Below are positions 11,856 to 22,037 of a stretch of DNA of 64,000 nt, in pieces. The first letter of the stretch is position 1. Every line of letters starts with the position of its first letter. Source of the stretch: Emergomyces orientalis (taxonomy: Eukaryota > Ascomycota > Eurotiomycetes > Onygenales > Ajellomycetaceae); contig MOWL01000048.1 of assembly GCA_002110485.1 (NCBI GenBank), forward strand, positions 682,001 to 746,000. Direction: 5' to 3'. The translations under genes were made by a program, and so were the position numbers. The notes under the pieces were generated by a model, which had not been told where the DNA came from, made no database searches, and saw nothing but the letters and a program-made list of their open reading frames with translations.

Positions 11856-13012
11856 AGGGCTTGATTGGAGGCTACTCTGTTCTTTTCTGATTCTCTTTAT
11901 TTCCATGTAGGGTTTTCTGTTTCTGTTTCTTTTAGTCAAGCTATGTCCGTTTAGGTGTTCAAATCAGGAATACATTTCTTTTTTATAGTTGCAATTTTTC
12001 TGTTTCTTATATTTTTTAGGCGTATTGACGAACGTCTCACTTTTCTCTCCTTCTATGGAATGGCGGTTTGCCTCATTTTTCACAAAAACCTGGCCGCAGC
12101 TTTCTAATTAGGCCTGGGCTGGTGCTTGCTGCTCGCCCCATCGACCCATCTCAAATCAGTTATCATATGACTTTATATCTGGACTTCTACTTGATTCGGT
12201 GCGAGTTTTGGCCTTCCATGGTACTTGATGCCCTCCATCTATTGAATGCATTTGTTCCAGGGTGAATCACGTTGATTTAATCAACGATTTGTGTCCTGCC
12301 GTCTGGGCACATCCTAATTAGTTGGCCGTTCTGCTCTAGCAGCTATAAGTGTTTAAAGAATCTTATATTCTGTTCTAAGCAGTTAGTGAAATGAGACCAT
12401 TTGATTCATTTTCTTCTCTATTTTCCTGTGTGATTGGTCGTTGGCGACGGATTTCTATGAACAAGTTCAGGGATCCGTTGGCAGTAACAGATCTCGAAAC
12501 CCAGTTTCTCGCGGGATTGGTTGTCCGAAACGCAAACTGGTGCCCAGATTACTACGGATTTGTCATGATGTGAAGTAGCCAGCTGTTGTGCAATTAATGC
12601 ATGGTTTCCATTGGTTTCCCTTGGACATCCCTTTTCGACTAGTGGTTTGATTCGGGGACGACGATCTGAACTGGATTAATCTAGCTCATCAGCATAGCTG
12701 AACACATGCGGATCCGTAGTGTTGACCAAGATATTTCCTTAAATGCTCAGATTCAGCTTACGGGGCAACAATTGGCTGTCAAATAACTATGAGACCGCCG
12801 GTGTCATTTTTTGTCAGCATTGTGCAGCATGCAGGGCACTTAGAGCCATCCCTGGTGCTCAGCCATGGGCATGTAAATTGGGTATAAAAGGCGAAGAAGT
12901 CGTCGCTCGGTTCATCAATCTAGTTCTATCTAGTATTCTTAGTTATATCAATATCAAGCATAAACGAAGATCCCAAACCAACAGAACGAAACGCACGTAA
13001 ATACCCGCTGCC
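11856..13012. other. intergenic, no gene seen
   Basis: Long spacer between ubc7 and the sulfotransferase-fold gene. Short open frames (for example 12391-12573) show no homology I recognise. The right end is a promoter with TATAAAAG at 12883-12890. Confidence 0.5.
12883..12890 (+). promoter_or_regulatory. TATA box of the sulfotransferase-fold gene
   Basis: TATAAAAG about 125 nt upstream of the ATG at 13013, followed by a CAAACC/CAACAGAACG-type A-rich leader common before fungal start codons. Confidence 0.55.
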
Positions 13013-14029
13013 ATGAGGATGAATCACCCTTTCTGGAGTTTCTGCGAATGGTTCTATGCCTTCCCTGAACCTCCTCCGCGTGTTAGAACGAAACCGATGC
13101 AAGTGATCTGCGTTGGGCTTCCTCGTAGTGGGACTGAATCGCTGCAACATGCTTTGTTGACGCTGGGATACGATTATACATACCACGTACGATTCATCCC
13201 AACCCCTTCTCAATTATATTTTCACCAAGTTAGAGGTTATCCATCGCACCATGCGGGGCTCGCTCTTTACCCATCTTCTGAAACACTAACGTTAATGGGT
13301 GCGTGTGTGTGCGGCCCACGTTGACAGGGCTGGGACATCATGTTCGAAGACCCTTTATACATCCAAGGATGGGTCCGACTCGCTCGAAAAAAGTGGTACA
13401 ACCCGCACGGTGGTGGAGACTGCACTATCACAGCGGCTGAATTTGACGCACTGCTTGGCCACAGCGTGGCTGTCACAGACGCGGCGGCATCATGTTTCGC
13501 CGCAGAAATGATTGCCGCCTATCCAGAAGCCAAGGTCATCCTTAACGTCAGGGGAGACGTGGATAAATGGTATGCAAGCGCTATCAAGAATCTCTGCCAC
13601 GATGTAAACGACCAACGGTTTTTGTGGTTAGTTTGTTGGTTTAGTAGGGAATTATGGTGGATGTGGCATGTTTATGAGCGATTTCTTTGGACACGCTTTT
13701 TCCGGTGCTCTGATTCTTCATTGAAGTCAGGACTGGGGAATTGCGGGAAATGGATTAACCGGGAGCATTCTGCTATGATTCGAGGGCTTGTACCGTCAGA
13801 GCGGTTGTTGGAGTGGAAAGTTGAAGACGGCTGGGAGCCGCTATGCAAATTCTTAGGAAAGGAGGTTCCACACGGCCAGGCTTTTCCCAGAACAAATGAC
13901 GCTGCCGGGTTTCAGGGGAGGGTAGAGGATACGTTCCAAAAACATAGAAGGATCATTTTTAAAAATATTTTTCTTAGCTTTGCTTGTTTCGTGGCTGTTG
14001 TGGCGTTTGTGTGGAAGCTGGGGAGGTAA
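13013..14029 (+). CDS. sulfotransferase-fold protein (Sulfotransfer_4 type), membrane anchored
   Basis: Member of the fungal family often mislabelled NAD-dependent epimerase but carrying a P-loop sulfotransferase fold. Exons 13013-13186 and 13328-14029 give 291 residues. The PAPS 5'-phosphosulfate loop is VGLPRSGTESLQHAL near residues 34-48. Downstream family blocks are DIMFEDPLYIQGW, AVTDAAASCFAAEMIAAYPEAKVILNVR (the second PAPS-binding strand, residues split here only for length) and WEPLCKFLGKEVP. The last 20 or so residues (FKNIFLSFACFVAVVAFVW) form a tail-anchor-like helix. The intron 13187-13327 is inferred because it joins the frames at TYHGWDIMF. Substrate unknown. The ATG could also be the one two codons later. 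Confidence 0.8.
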
Positions 14030-14475
14030 TTTTTTCTACAATTCGGAATGAGCACACAAGGTTTCTGTGAAATGCCAAAGCATATGGTTACATCGACAGC
14101 ACTACTGGGCCTAATTGGTAATATTATTTATTAAGTGCATTATTACTATTCGGTATTGGAAGAATTAAAATAACCCGTATCACCCACCCTTCTGACGTAA
14201 CTGTGCCTGGAACGGGTGTAGATTGTAATTGGCAACAGCCATTGACCATCCGGGAGATCGCGACATAGTTCCGGGCTGGGTAGGAAACAAAATGCACATG
14301 AATAGAACCGGTATGGCTCGCTCCTCGTCAGGAGAGGAGCAGAAATAAAATTATAAACACGATATCACTAAAGCTGTCGTTTTCCTCAGTTTATATCATG
14401 CCTCATGCCTCCGATTTGACGCATGGGTCGGCAAGGATATCACTAATATAAATTGACATCAACTTGCAAGCGGCT
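14030..14475. other. intergenic between convergent genes
   Basis: AT-rich 3' flanks of the sulfotransferase-fold gene (plus) and the CFEM gene (minus). No gene or repeat recognised. Confidence 0.45.
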
Positions 14476-15356
14476 TTAAAATGCAAGCAGGGCGACCACG
14501 CCGAGAGCTCCCATGATCCCTTGGGTGGCGGGGAGAAGCGATTGGAAGGCGCCGTTGCCAGTCGGGCTGGGGCTGGCACCAGTGCCCGTACCTTGGCTGG
14601 TGCCAGTCGTTTCACTCCCACCAGTAGAGTTGGGGTCATCCGTTGGAGAGGAGCCAGTTGATTGGGATTCGGTGCCAGTTGTGCCAGCGGTCCCGGTCGT
14701 GTTAGATACGGGAGAGTAGAGCGTGGTACTGCCGACGGTGGTCGTGATTATTTGAGTGCCGGAAGTTATTGTTGATACAATTGCTTGAGTGGTGTAGGGG
14801 GTAGAAGCCGGAGAGCCGGAGCCCGTCTAATAAATTTTGGGTAGACTTGATTTAGCAACAGCAACATAGATATCACGGTGTAAAGGCATACGGAAGAAAT
14901 ATCTTACAGCAGTTGGAGCAGTCGGCCCGGGTGAACCTGTTGGTGAGCCACTGCGGTCCGCTGTTGGACTCCCTGTAGTGCTTGGGGAGCCACTTGGAGA
15001 ACCACTAGGGCAATATTTGGCCGCAGCCGCGGAGGCAGCTGGAACATCTTCCGCACCACAGGCTTGTGTTGTGCAGTCGCGCACACCGTAGCCGAAGTCC
15101 ATATTCCTGCAGAGGCAAGCAACATCATCCGCTTTGCAACCTAGTTTTGGAGCGAGAGCCAGCATCCGTTCGATGCACCCACGCTAAATATTTTCAATAT
15201 TCAGTTAACACACTGGGCAGTTTATAAAACCTAGTATCAAGGGAGCTGAGAGGGAGTTTGTGTAGAACATACAGCACACTCCGAGACACCGCTTAGATCT
15301 TGTGCGGCGCCGAAGGCGGCGAAGGCACCCGCGGACAGTAATACAGCGATCTTCAT
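14476..15356 (-). CDS. CFEM-domain GPI-anchored cell wall protein
   Basis: Secreted, wall- or membrane-anchored protein of the eight-cysteine CFEM class, some members of which bind haem or act in adhesion and virulence. Exons in transcript order 15273-15356, 14908-15183 and 14476-14826 give 236 residues. A signal peptide (MKIAVLLSAGAFAAFGAAQ) precedes the CFEM domain, whose eight cysteines run from SECARGC through LGCKADDVACLC, VRDCTTQAC and KYC. The Asp in KADDVAC is at the position used for haem iron in studied members. A Ser/Thr/Pro/Gly-rich stalk follows, with SPSGSP-type repeats, and then a C-terminal GPI signal (NGAFQSLLPATQ, then the hydrophobic GIMGALGVVALLAF). Both introns are phase 0. 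Function beyond the family is not visible. Confidence 0.9.
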
Positions 15357-18187
15357 ATTCACTTTATTGGAATTCTTGATATAACCTTAATATAAAAGAG
15401 AGCGATTAAGGCCGGCGGACTTCTGCTTTGTGTTTCGTGCAGAGGATAAGCGATGAGCAGGACGGCGAAGAAAAGAGAGATGTAAGAACACAGGGGAAAC
15501 TGCGGAATGATAAATGAACTCGGGCTGTCCGCTCACCACAAGCAAAAGGAGGCGATAATAATAAGGGGCTAAGAGCAAAAGGTGGCCAAGCTCAAGCCAA
15601 CCTGCAGGATATGTTGTGCCCCATTCATCGCCCAACCACAACCAGCATCCATGAGAGTACTGCAGGTTATTTTTCTTTTTCATCTTGATTGCGCCCAGGA
15701 TGGTTTGCCAATGGTGGCGAGCTGGGATCTATTGATTGGTTTCCTCTTTTCATCGGGTCCAGTTTACTCGATCCCCACAGGAGATATTCCCGGGGGGTGG
15801 GGGGGGGTGATGAATATAATTATTTTTGCCCATTAATTGCATCATGGCATCAATTTGCGCTTTTGGATTTGATGGGCGATTGTTGTCATGCAGCAAGGGT
15901 TTTTGTGTCTCATCCCCAATCCTTGCGCCGAACTTCCAATTGGCGAGGGGTTTTCTCAGGAGTAAATCTCGCTGCATGGTTCCGTTAATGGCTGGCAGTT
16001 TTGGAAAAGAGGTTTGGATGACATCAACCAGAGCCAGGTACAATGTGGGCGTAGGATGCGTTGATGGTTCGCGATCTGATAGCTCCAAAATGACCAAACT
16101 CAATTGGCTAGCGGGGGTGACAGCGTCGACGGATGCGCGAATGATTGTTTTCCACCGAGATTAAAGCGTGAGCTAGTGGAGACACACCGAAACGGAGATC
16201 TTAACTTGCTTTGTTTGCTGACTTGTGGCAGCGACTGCAAGTTTTCTTGGGCTATTCGTTTGTTTTGCCGCTGTCATTGCGAGATAATGGAGGTAAGGTC
16301 CCTTGGTATCAGGAATTAAACACCACTACTTTGCGCCATTAGAGATGCATCAACTGAGAAGAGCCGGTGCTGCTACAGTGACCTGGCACTGGGTGGCAAT
16401 TTGTAAGGCACAGAATCCTCAACGATGCGCTGTTCAGCAAAATCTTATTATCAGCTAGTTATTCGCTAGCAAGGATCCGATGATGCTCGACGGCTCAAAA
16501 ACTGGGAAAACTGATTTTGCAACGACAGTTTTCAGTCCAAGACGCCACTTAACCTGCTTGATCCTCTTGAAATGATTTGTTTCCACCAATGAAGCAATTC
16601 ATGGCGATGTAGATCCGATCTGCTCTTCTTGGCATAGCTCATCTTTGAGAAAATGTTGGCAAGAAAACTTGAAGTGCCCACTAATTCTGAAATCACTTCT
16701 TGCTGTTTGCGGATGAGTGTAGAGTGCACTGCAACATCAGTTTTATGATGGTCATTGCCTTGCACAAAATTCTCCACCATATTAATTAAATATGACTGTC
16801 AAAATGCTTATTGTTGAACCACGATCTAGTACGAAATCTTGTCAGGAGGAAAGGAAAAAATTTGGAATCAACCGAGCCAGAGGCGATTGGGCGGCAACAC
16901 CCCTTTTTTGTGTTTGTACTGATTAGCTGTATCCTTGGAAACGTACTTTCTACTTTGACATTTTCCGATAATTGCTCTGCCTGTGCAACGCTTTTTGATC
17001 CTAAACCATAGGCGAATTTAACTGGTGTTTAAGGCCTGGGAGAGATGCCCCCTGCATCTGCTGCAGAAATTTTCTGGTGTTGGACTGCGTAGCTCCTTGT
17101 GCGTTCAATCGTTATGCTCAGCACCAAGACGGCCTCGTGTTATGCTAACTCTGTGATATCTATGAGCTGCTGCTGCTCCAAACCGACATCCTTCAGGTCG
17201 ATATATGTTTGGTCATTGCGTGAGTATTTTCTGATTGGTTAGGCCCCGATATGCCAGCACGAGGATTTTGCCGTAAATTATCATCAGCAACCGAAACGAG
17301 CAAGGGATGAAGGGACAGATGCAGGGCCAGAAAGAATGAAATGAAGATTAAGGTTTCATATAAATCGAGAAAGAAAGTGTGATTTCTATTGAGTGGTTTG
17401 TTTGGGAATTAGAAACCACTCGAGATCCGCCCAAGATATTGAGATCTCCAAACAGCCCCCCTGCCATTCTATTCGTAGTGAAGGATACCTTTATTAAACA
17501 ACGAAGTCTTCTCATTATAAGTAAACGGGTTAAGTCGTTTTGATGGGCTTCGATGCCAAACGGGTTGAAAATTATATTGAGATCGAGGGACCCTACGCAG
17601 CATCATAATGTGAATGATCTCTGCCAGCAAGGATTGGCCTAACTTATCGCTATTCGAAAGGCGCACACTGCTGGTTTCTGAATATTGCGGGGAAAGCTCA
17701 ATGATACCAGCGCGAGAATTTCTCTAATAATGGAGTATTTGTATCACATTTCTCAGCTGCTTCTTCCAGCCGAAGTTGTTGGGTTTGGTATGAGTCACCC
17801 CCAAGGTGTATGGTGTGTGCGCACCACTGTCTCCTCGAACAAGTGAGCATGCGCCGCGGTTAATGCAAATCGAGAGAATTTGCCGTGAGTCCCGCCCCTC
17901 AATCTTTAGATGTTGGGCGTTGAGGGCAACAATAACCTTCCCCAGGCTCTAAATGATCTCCCCACGAGGCTGAGCCGCTGGCGCCTTGTTACAGTTTTAT
18001 TTTGTTACTGCTAGTGTCCCCCGCTGTGGGGGCGTGCAGTCATGCCTGCTCCACGATCCCCAGAAAGAGGCTGGACAGATAATATCAAAGACCATTGACG
18101 CATGGAGCTGGGATGAATATTTCTACCGCGGGCGACCACCATACAGTTCCAGCGCACGTGGTAAAATTGTCAGAAAATTAGGAAAAG
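15357..18187. other. long intergenic region, no supported gene
   Basis: 2.8 kb without a gene I can support. It holds the CFEM promoter side, a run of ten G at about 15796-15806, overlapping opposite-strand open frames around 15750-16164 without recognisable domains, and only short frames from 16500 to 18180. Composition resembles ordinary unique intergenic DNA, not the CpG-poor repeat blocks further right. Confidence 0.45.
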
Positions 18188-19180
18188 ATGGAGAGCAAGC
18201 CGCCTGCGTATGACGGTGGAAGCCAAAAGCGACCAGGTGAATCCTCCCAGCTTGATTCCTCCAAGATACAGGCACAATTTTCGGCAACAACCACTTCTTT
18301 TCGGACCAATTTTGCCAGTGTTTCGTTACATATGAGTGATCGGATTCGCTTTCTGGGGTTCTCTTCCGAAGATGTCGCTCAGATACGCCAAATTATCCGG
18401 GAATGCTGGCCCAAGGGCATCCAGGTAACATTGTTCTGATAATGCCAACACCCTCCCCCAACCCTCCCAAGCCAATGTAGGTATTGAGTTATCTGGTTGA
18501 CTTAAAACATTTTCTAGAGCACAAGAGAATACGGACCTTCGGATGAAATAAGGTTACATGGCAACCCTTGGAGTCCTTCGGCCTGGTTTGAGGATGAGAA
18601 AACCGCTGCACGCCGTTTGGTATGTGGGTTGCTGCGGGGTTTGTATGACATGGGATGGGTGTTGAAGGCTTCAGTAGATGTATTAAAAAAGGATGGGAAC
18701 AAAGGTATTGCCTGTACTTGTGACTTTTTCGGATTTATATATGATTGATAAGTGTGGACCAGTCGCTAACTCTTTTCAGATACCCTTCTTTTTCGGTTCC
18801 AACAGGCTCCGCCTCCGCAAAGTAATTGGATGTGCATCTCCTTTAACAAATCCGATCTTCTCCAGCTTATCGATGCGCCGAAGCCTGTGTGCCAGGCAAT
18901 GGTCAATGCTCTGGGCGATAAAGTACAGAGAACCCAGTTTCTCGAATCATCCTTTGAGATCAAGTTTCTCGGCTATCCCTGGAAAGCAGGTGGAACTGAG
19001 ACGGTGGAGACGCGATTAATTCTTTTGAAAATGCTAGAGTGCTTAGAACAATCTGGGTTTACTCTTTACGCATCCATCAATCAAGATACCAAGCAAGGCG
19101 AACAAAAAACCGATACGGATACATGGTTTTGCCATCAACAAACTAACTGGGCACCGGGAGCTCCGATATACCATGGTTAA
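18188..19180 (+). CDS. conserved fungal protein of unknown function
   Basis: Three exons, 18188-18424, 18518-18704 and 18780-19180, give 274 residues in one frame. I recognise this as a widespread filamentous-fungal family without known function. Family-like blocks are DRIRFLGFSSEDVAQI, WFEDEKTAARRLVCGLLRG followed by LYDMGWVLKASVDV, NWMCISFNKSDLLQLIDAP, FEIKFLGYPWKAGGTETV and WAPGAPIYHG at the end. The N-terminal 45 residues are polar and probably disordered. It has no signal peptide or membrane helix, so it is probably cytosolic or nuclear. Both introns restore continuous homology-like blocks and have normal GT/AG ends. Confidence 0.8.
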
Positions 19181-20717
19181 AATGGGATCTGTGCGGTAAG
19201 ATACGGCTACGGCCTCTCAGGACACTTTCATCCGTGCCTGGTAATATCCTGCGTTTTAATGTTTGTACCTCGTCACCGGCGCCCAGCTTTGATACCCTTT
19301 GGGTTCAACAGGGCTGAATACCACACTGTTTGCTGTCTTGAATGGAACCCCCGCACGAAATGTGGTGACCATTCATGCCTTGCCAATGGTGGGAAATTCT
19401 GACGATCGGTAACTCAACATGTACGTCAAAACCTGTTGTTGTTGTTGTTGTTGTTATTGTTGTCTGTCGCGATTTACTTTTCGAGCTGGTTGCTTATTGT
19501 TGGGCTCTGCGTTTATGATCCTTTATATATTCCGTGATAAATCCATCGCGAGACGTGAAGTCAATCAAAATAGGGTGGTCTGGTTTTTTCCCTGTCTACG
19601 GCGGGTACATGAGTCAAATTTTTGGGTTGGGATATATTTTCCGCTCGGTGACACGGCCATGGCAGCAGCCCAAGTGTGCGCGCCAGATTAAATTTGATTG
19701 TGTTTCTCTCCACGAAAGCGTCCTTCGTACACTGGAACAATAGGCTATAGGACGAATGGTGCTAAACAGAGCCGCCTCACCACGCTAACAGAGAGCTTTT
19801 CGAATGAATTAGGATCTAATAGTTGAGGGGATGAAATGAGATATATTAGAAATTGGGAAGAATTAAGTACACTTAAGAGTGATTCTTAATACATCTTGGC
19901 AACAGATTAATTCTTAGATGCTAGGTGTGTATCTGGCTAGGGTCGTAAATTATTATTTATTTCATTTAAGCACCAAACTAGAAATCAAATCCATGGATGG
20001 AGTATACAGAATGAAGAGGTCACAGGCAAACCATTCAAACAGATGATGTCCCAGAGAGGATTTGTAAACCTTTCCAATAAATCAAAATAAACCAAAGGTT
20101 TGAGAATGCATTCAACACCCCTTGGTCCTCTTAATATTAATCTCTTACGTACCCAACCTTCTCAAACCTGAATGTTAGCGACTTCTCCACCTGAACAGAT
20201 CTCTAACAATCAAAGCCCAGTGTTCTTTAATGACAAATGCAATATAAAAATGGGTATTGCTTAGTACTTTGTCAGCAACATCTATGTAGGCTGAACATCA
20301 GGAGAAAAATTCGAGACCATTAAACAGGCCCTTAAGAATATATTTTCAGACCTGCATATTTGGGCATCCATTTGTTGAATGTTTTATAGTTTTGTTTTTG
20401 TAGAGTATTTTCATTGTCTTATCATTCTTGTTGTCTTTGTGCTTCTTTCCAAATGTTCTGATGAATCAGTGCTTGTTACTAGCGGCACCCAAGTTTCTGT
20501 CTTCGCATCATAGACATTCAGAAACCTATCCTTGTGAGAGTTGAATCTATGATGCATCAATTTAAATCTGCTCTTGGAAATCCGGGCCATGATGACTGCC
20601 CTAGGCCTTAGTTCAAAAATTTCACGGTGATTACTGATTCTAGGGAGGTATATATTCTGTCAGTTCCCCGGGAGCAGAGCAGCATTTATTAGCAGAAGGT
20701 TCAACAGACAAGCAACA
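19181..20717. other. intergenic, AT-rich, start of repeat-derived block
   Basis: Contains a short TTG/TGT microsatellite at about 19432-19465, then increasingly AT-rich and CpG-poor sequence from roughly 19800. No gene recognised. Confidence 0.45.
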
Positions 20718-21310
20718 ATGATGCTCATTGCTGATGACACTCATAACACTTCAGCTACTGGCCCTGCCAAATCACTTCAATCAACCACAGTCACACAAAG
20801 ATTGAATCAAATCAACAGAATCAGAGCAAAAGGAATAGAAGATTATGTGGTATTGTCACAACTTGTTATCTGTGATGCACAATCTGTCAGAAAGAGCATC
20901 ATTCTAGCAGACATAACAGAAATTTATTTCTCTCATCAGAATGAGGCTTGTATCAAATTCACAATCAAGATCATGAGCAAAGGAAAGCCTCTATCACCAT
21001 ATCAATCATTTCAAACAGCAAGCAAGAGGAAATGAAAGCCGCTGAGCTTCAAACATTTCATCAGAGCTTAACAGATTATGAGAAACTTTCAGAGATTATT
21101 AAAAACACTGTCTGTCTCATAAGCATTCAGAAATTTGATAACTCTGAAGAAGACACTCTCATGTTCACTTTCAATGTTTTTAGAATCAAAGTTATTGAAG
21201 ATATAAACATTCATCTCACAGTGATGAATCTTTCAGAGCTAATCTCTGTCAATAAAGCAGATGAAAATAATATCAACTTAATATCTGATCTTGTGAATTT
21301 GTATTTTTGA
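20718..21310 (+). pseudogene. decayed coding remnant, family unknown
   Basis: Two overlapping open frames (20718-21035 and 20948-21310) run almost without gap across 590 nt and look like one protein of about 195 residues broken by a single frameshift near 20990-21035. Visible pieces are TVTQRLNQINRIRAKGIEDY and, after the shift, LTVMNLSELISVNKADENN. The DNA is remarkably CpG-poor: I count one CG in 600 nt. I do not recognise the protein. It may be part of an old mobile element, since the adjoining 21.3-22.0 kb is a gypsy fragment. Confidence 0.35.
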
Positions 21311-21479
21311 ATCTCGCGAACCATAATTCTCGCTGTGATGCAAGCTATCAATGATATTGTTACTGAATCAATCATTCAATGCGCCCATTATTTTGATCAG
21401 GCTGGGGAACAGACAGTCAGAATCATCAGAAAACCCAATCTTATTGTAATGAAATAGAGGGTGTGCGCTTTTGGCGGCA

Positions 21480-21768
21480 CAAGAACAGGAGCAGCGGAGC
21501 TGTATCATTCCCTTCTCAAACAACATTTGACTGGCAACCGCCAGGCATTGTAGAAGAAGACAACAAGCTTGAATGAGAGATTGAAAATATCATAGACAAA
21601 TGACTCTGTGGCCGCGGCTGACAATATCTCATGAAATGAGTGGGCTATGATCAGCTGTCATGAACATCAGACTCAGTGCTCTCTGAAACAGCAGCTTTCA
21701 ATCGATGGGAGGCACACACCCATGACCCTACCGCTAGACCCTCGATCGTAGAAGGAGGGGGGGGCTAA
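21480..21768 (+). pseudogene. gypsy-type Pol C-terminus (chromodomain) remnant
   Basis: Reading on the plus strand and ignoring stops, the sequence gives pieces resembling the C-terminal chromodomain of Ty3/gypsy chromovirus integrases: IVEEDNKLE, EIENIIDK, LCGRG, QYLMK, VGYDQLS. They are interrupted by TGA codons where Trp or Arg is expected. It ends in a purine tract (GAAGGAGGGGGGGG) immediately before the LTR at 21769, the correct position for a polypurine tract. Upstream pol is missing or unrecognisable. Confidence 0.55.
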
Positions 21769-22037
21769 TGTGATGGGCTACGCCCAGTTAATGGACCATT
21801 CCGCCCACGGGTGCTTCATGGTTTTCCGCTTCAATGATCGCGCCGATATGCACCCGCCATGCCGATATTCACTGAATAAATTGCACACTAACAGCTGAAT
21901 TATTTCTCTGCCCCACTCATAAAAGAATCTTGTGTCAATGTTCACTATACTCTTTTTCTTTCTCTTCTTAATGTTTTCTACTTTGTATACTAAGCTCTAT
22001 ATATCGTATGCCGATTTATCGGCGTAGGCCCGTCACA
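21769..22037 (+). repeat. gypsy-type LTR, 269 bp (copy A)
   Basis: Begins TGTGATGGGCTACGCC and ends GGCGTAGGCCCGTCACA, so the ends are inverted near-repeats in the TG...CA form of LTRs. It carries a promoter-like ATAAAAGAATCTTGT, a CT-rich stretch and an AT-rich 3' part. A related but longer copy lies at 54640-54987. Position directly after a polypurine tract and a chromodomain remnant makes this the 3' LTR of a plus-strand element. I find no matching 5-bp target duplication. Confidence 0.7.

Noticed and set aside
15750..16164. Overlapping opposite-strand ORFs of 112-117 codons
   Set aside because: No domain, signal peptide or splice context, and both strands are equally open. Most likely chance frames in GC-balanced intergenic DNA.
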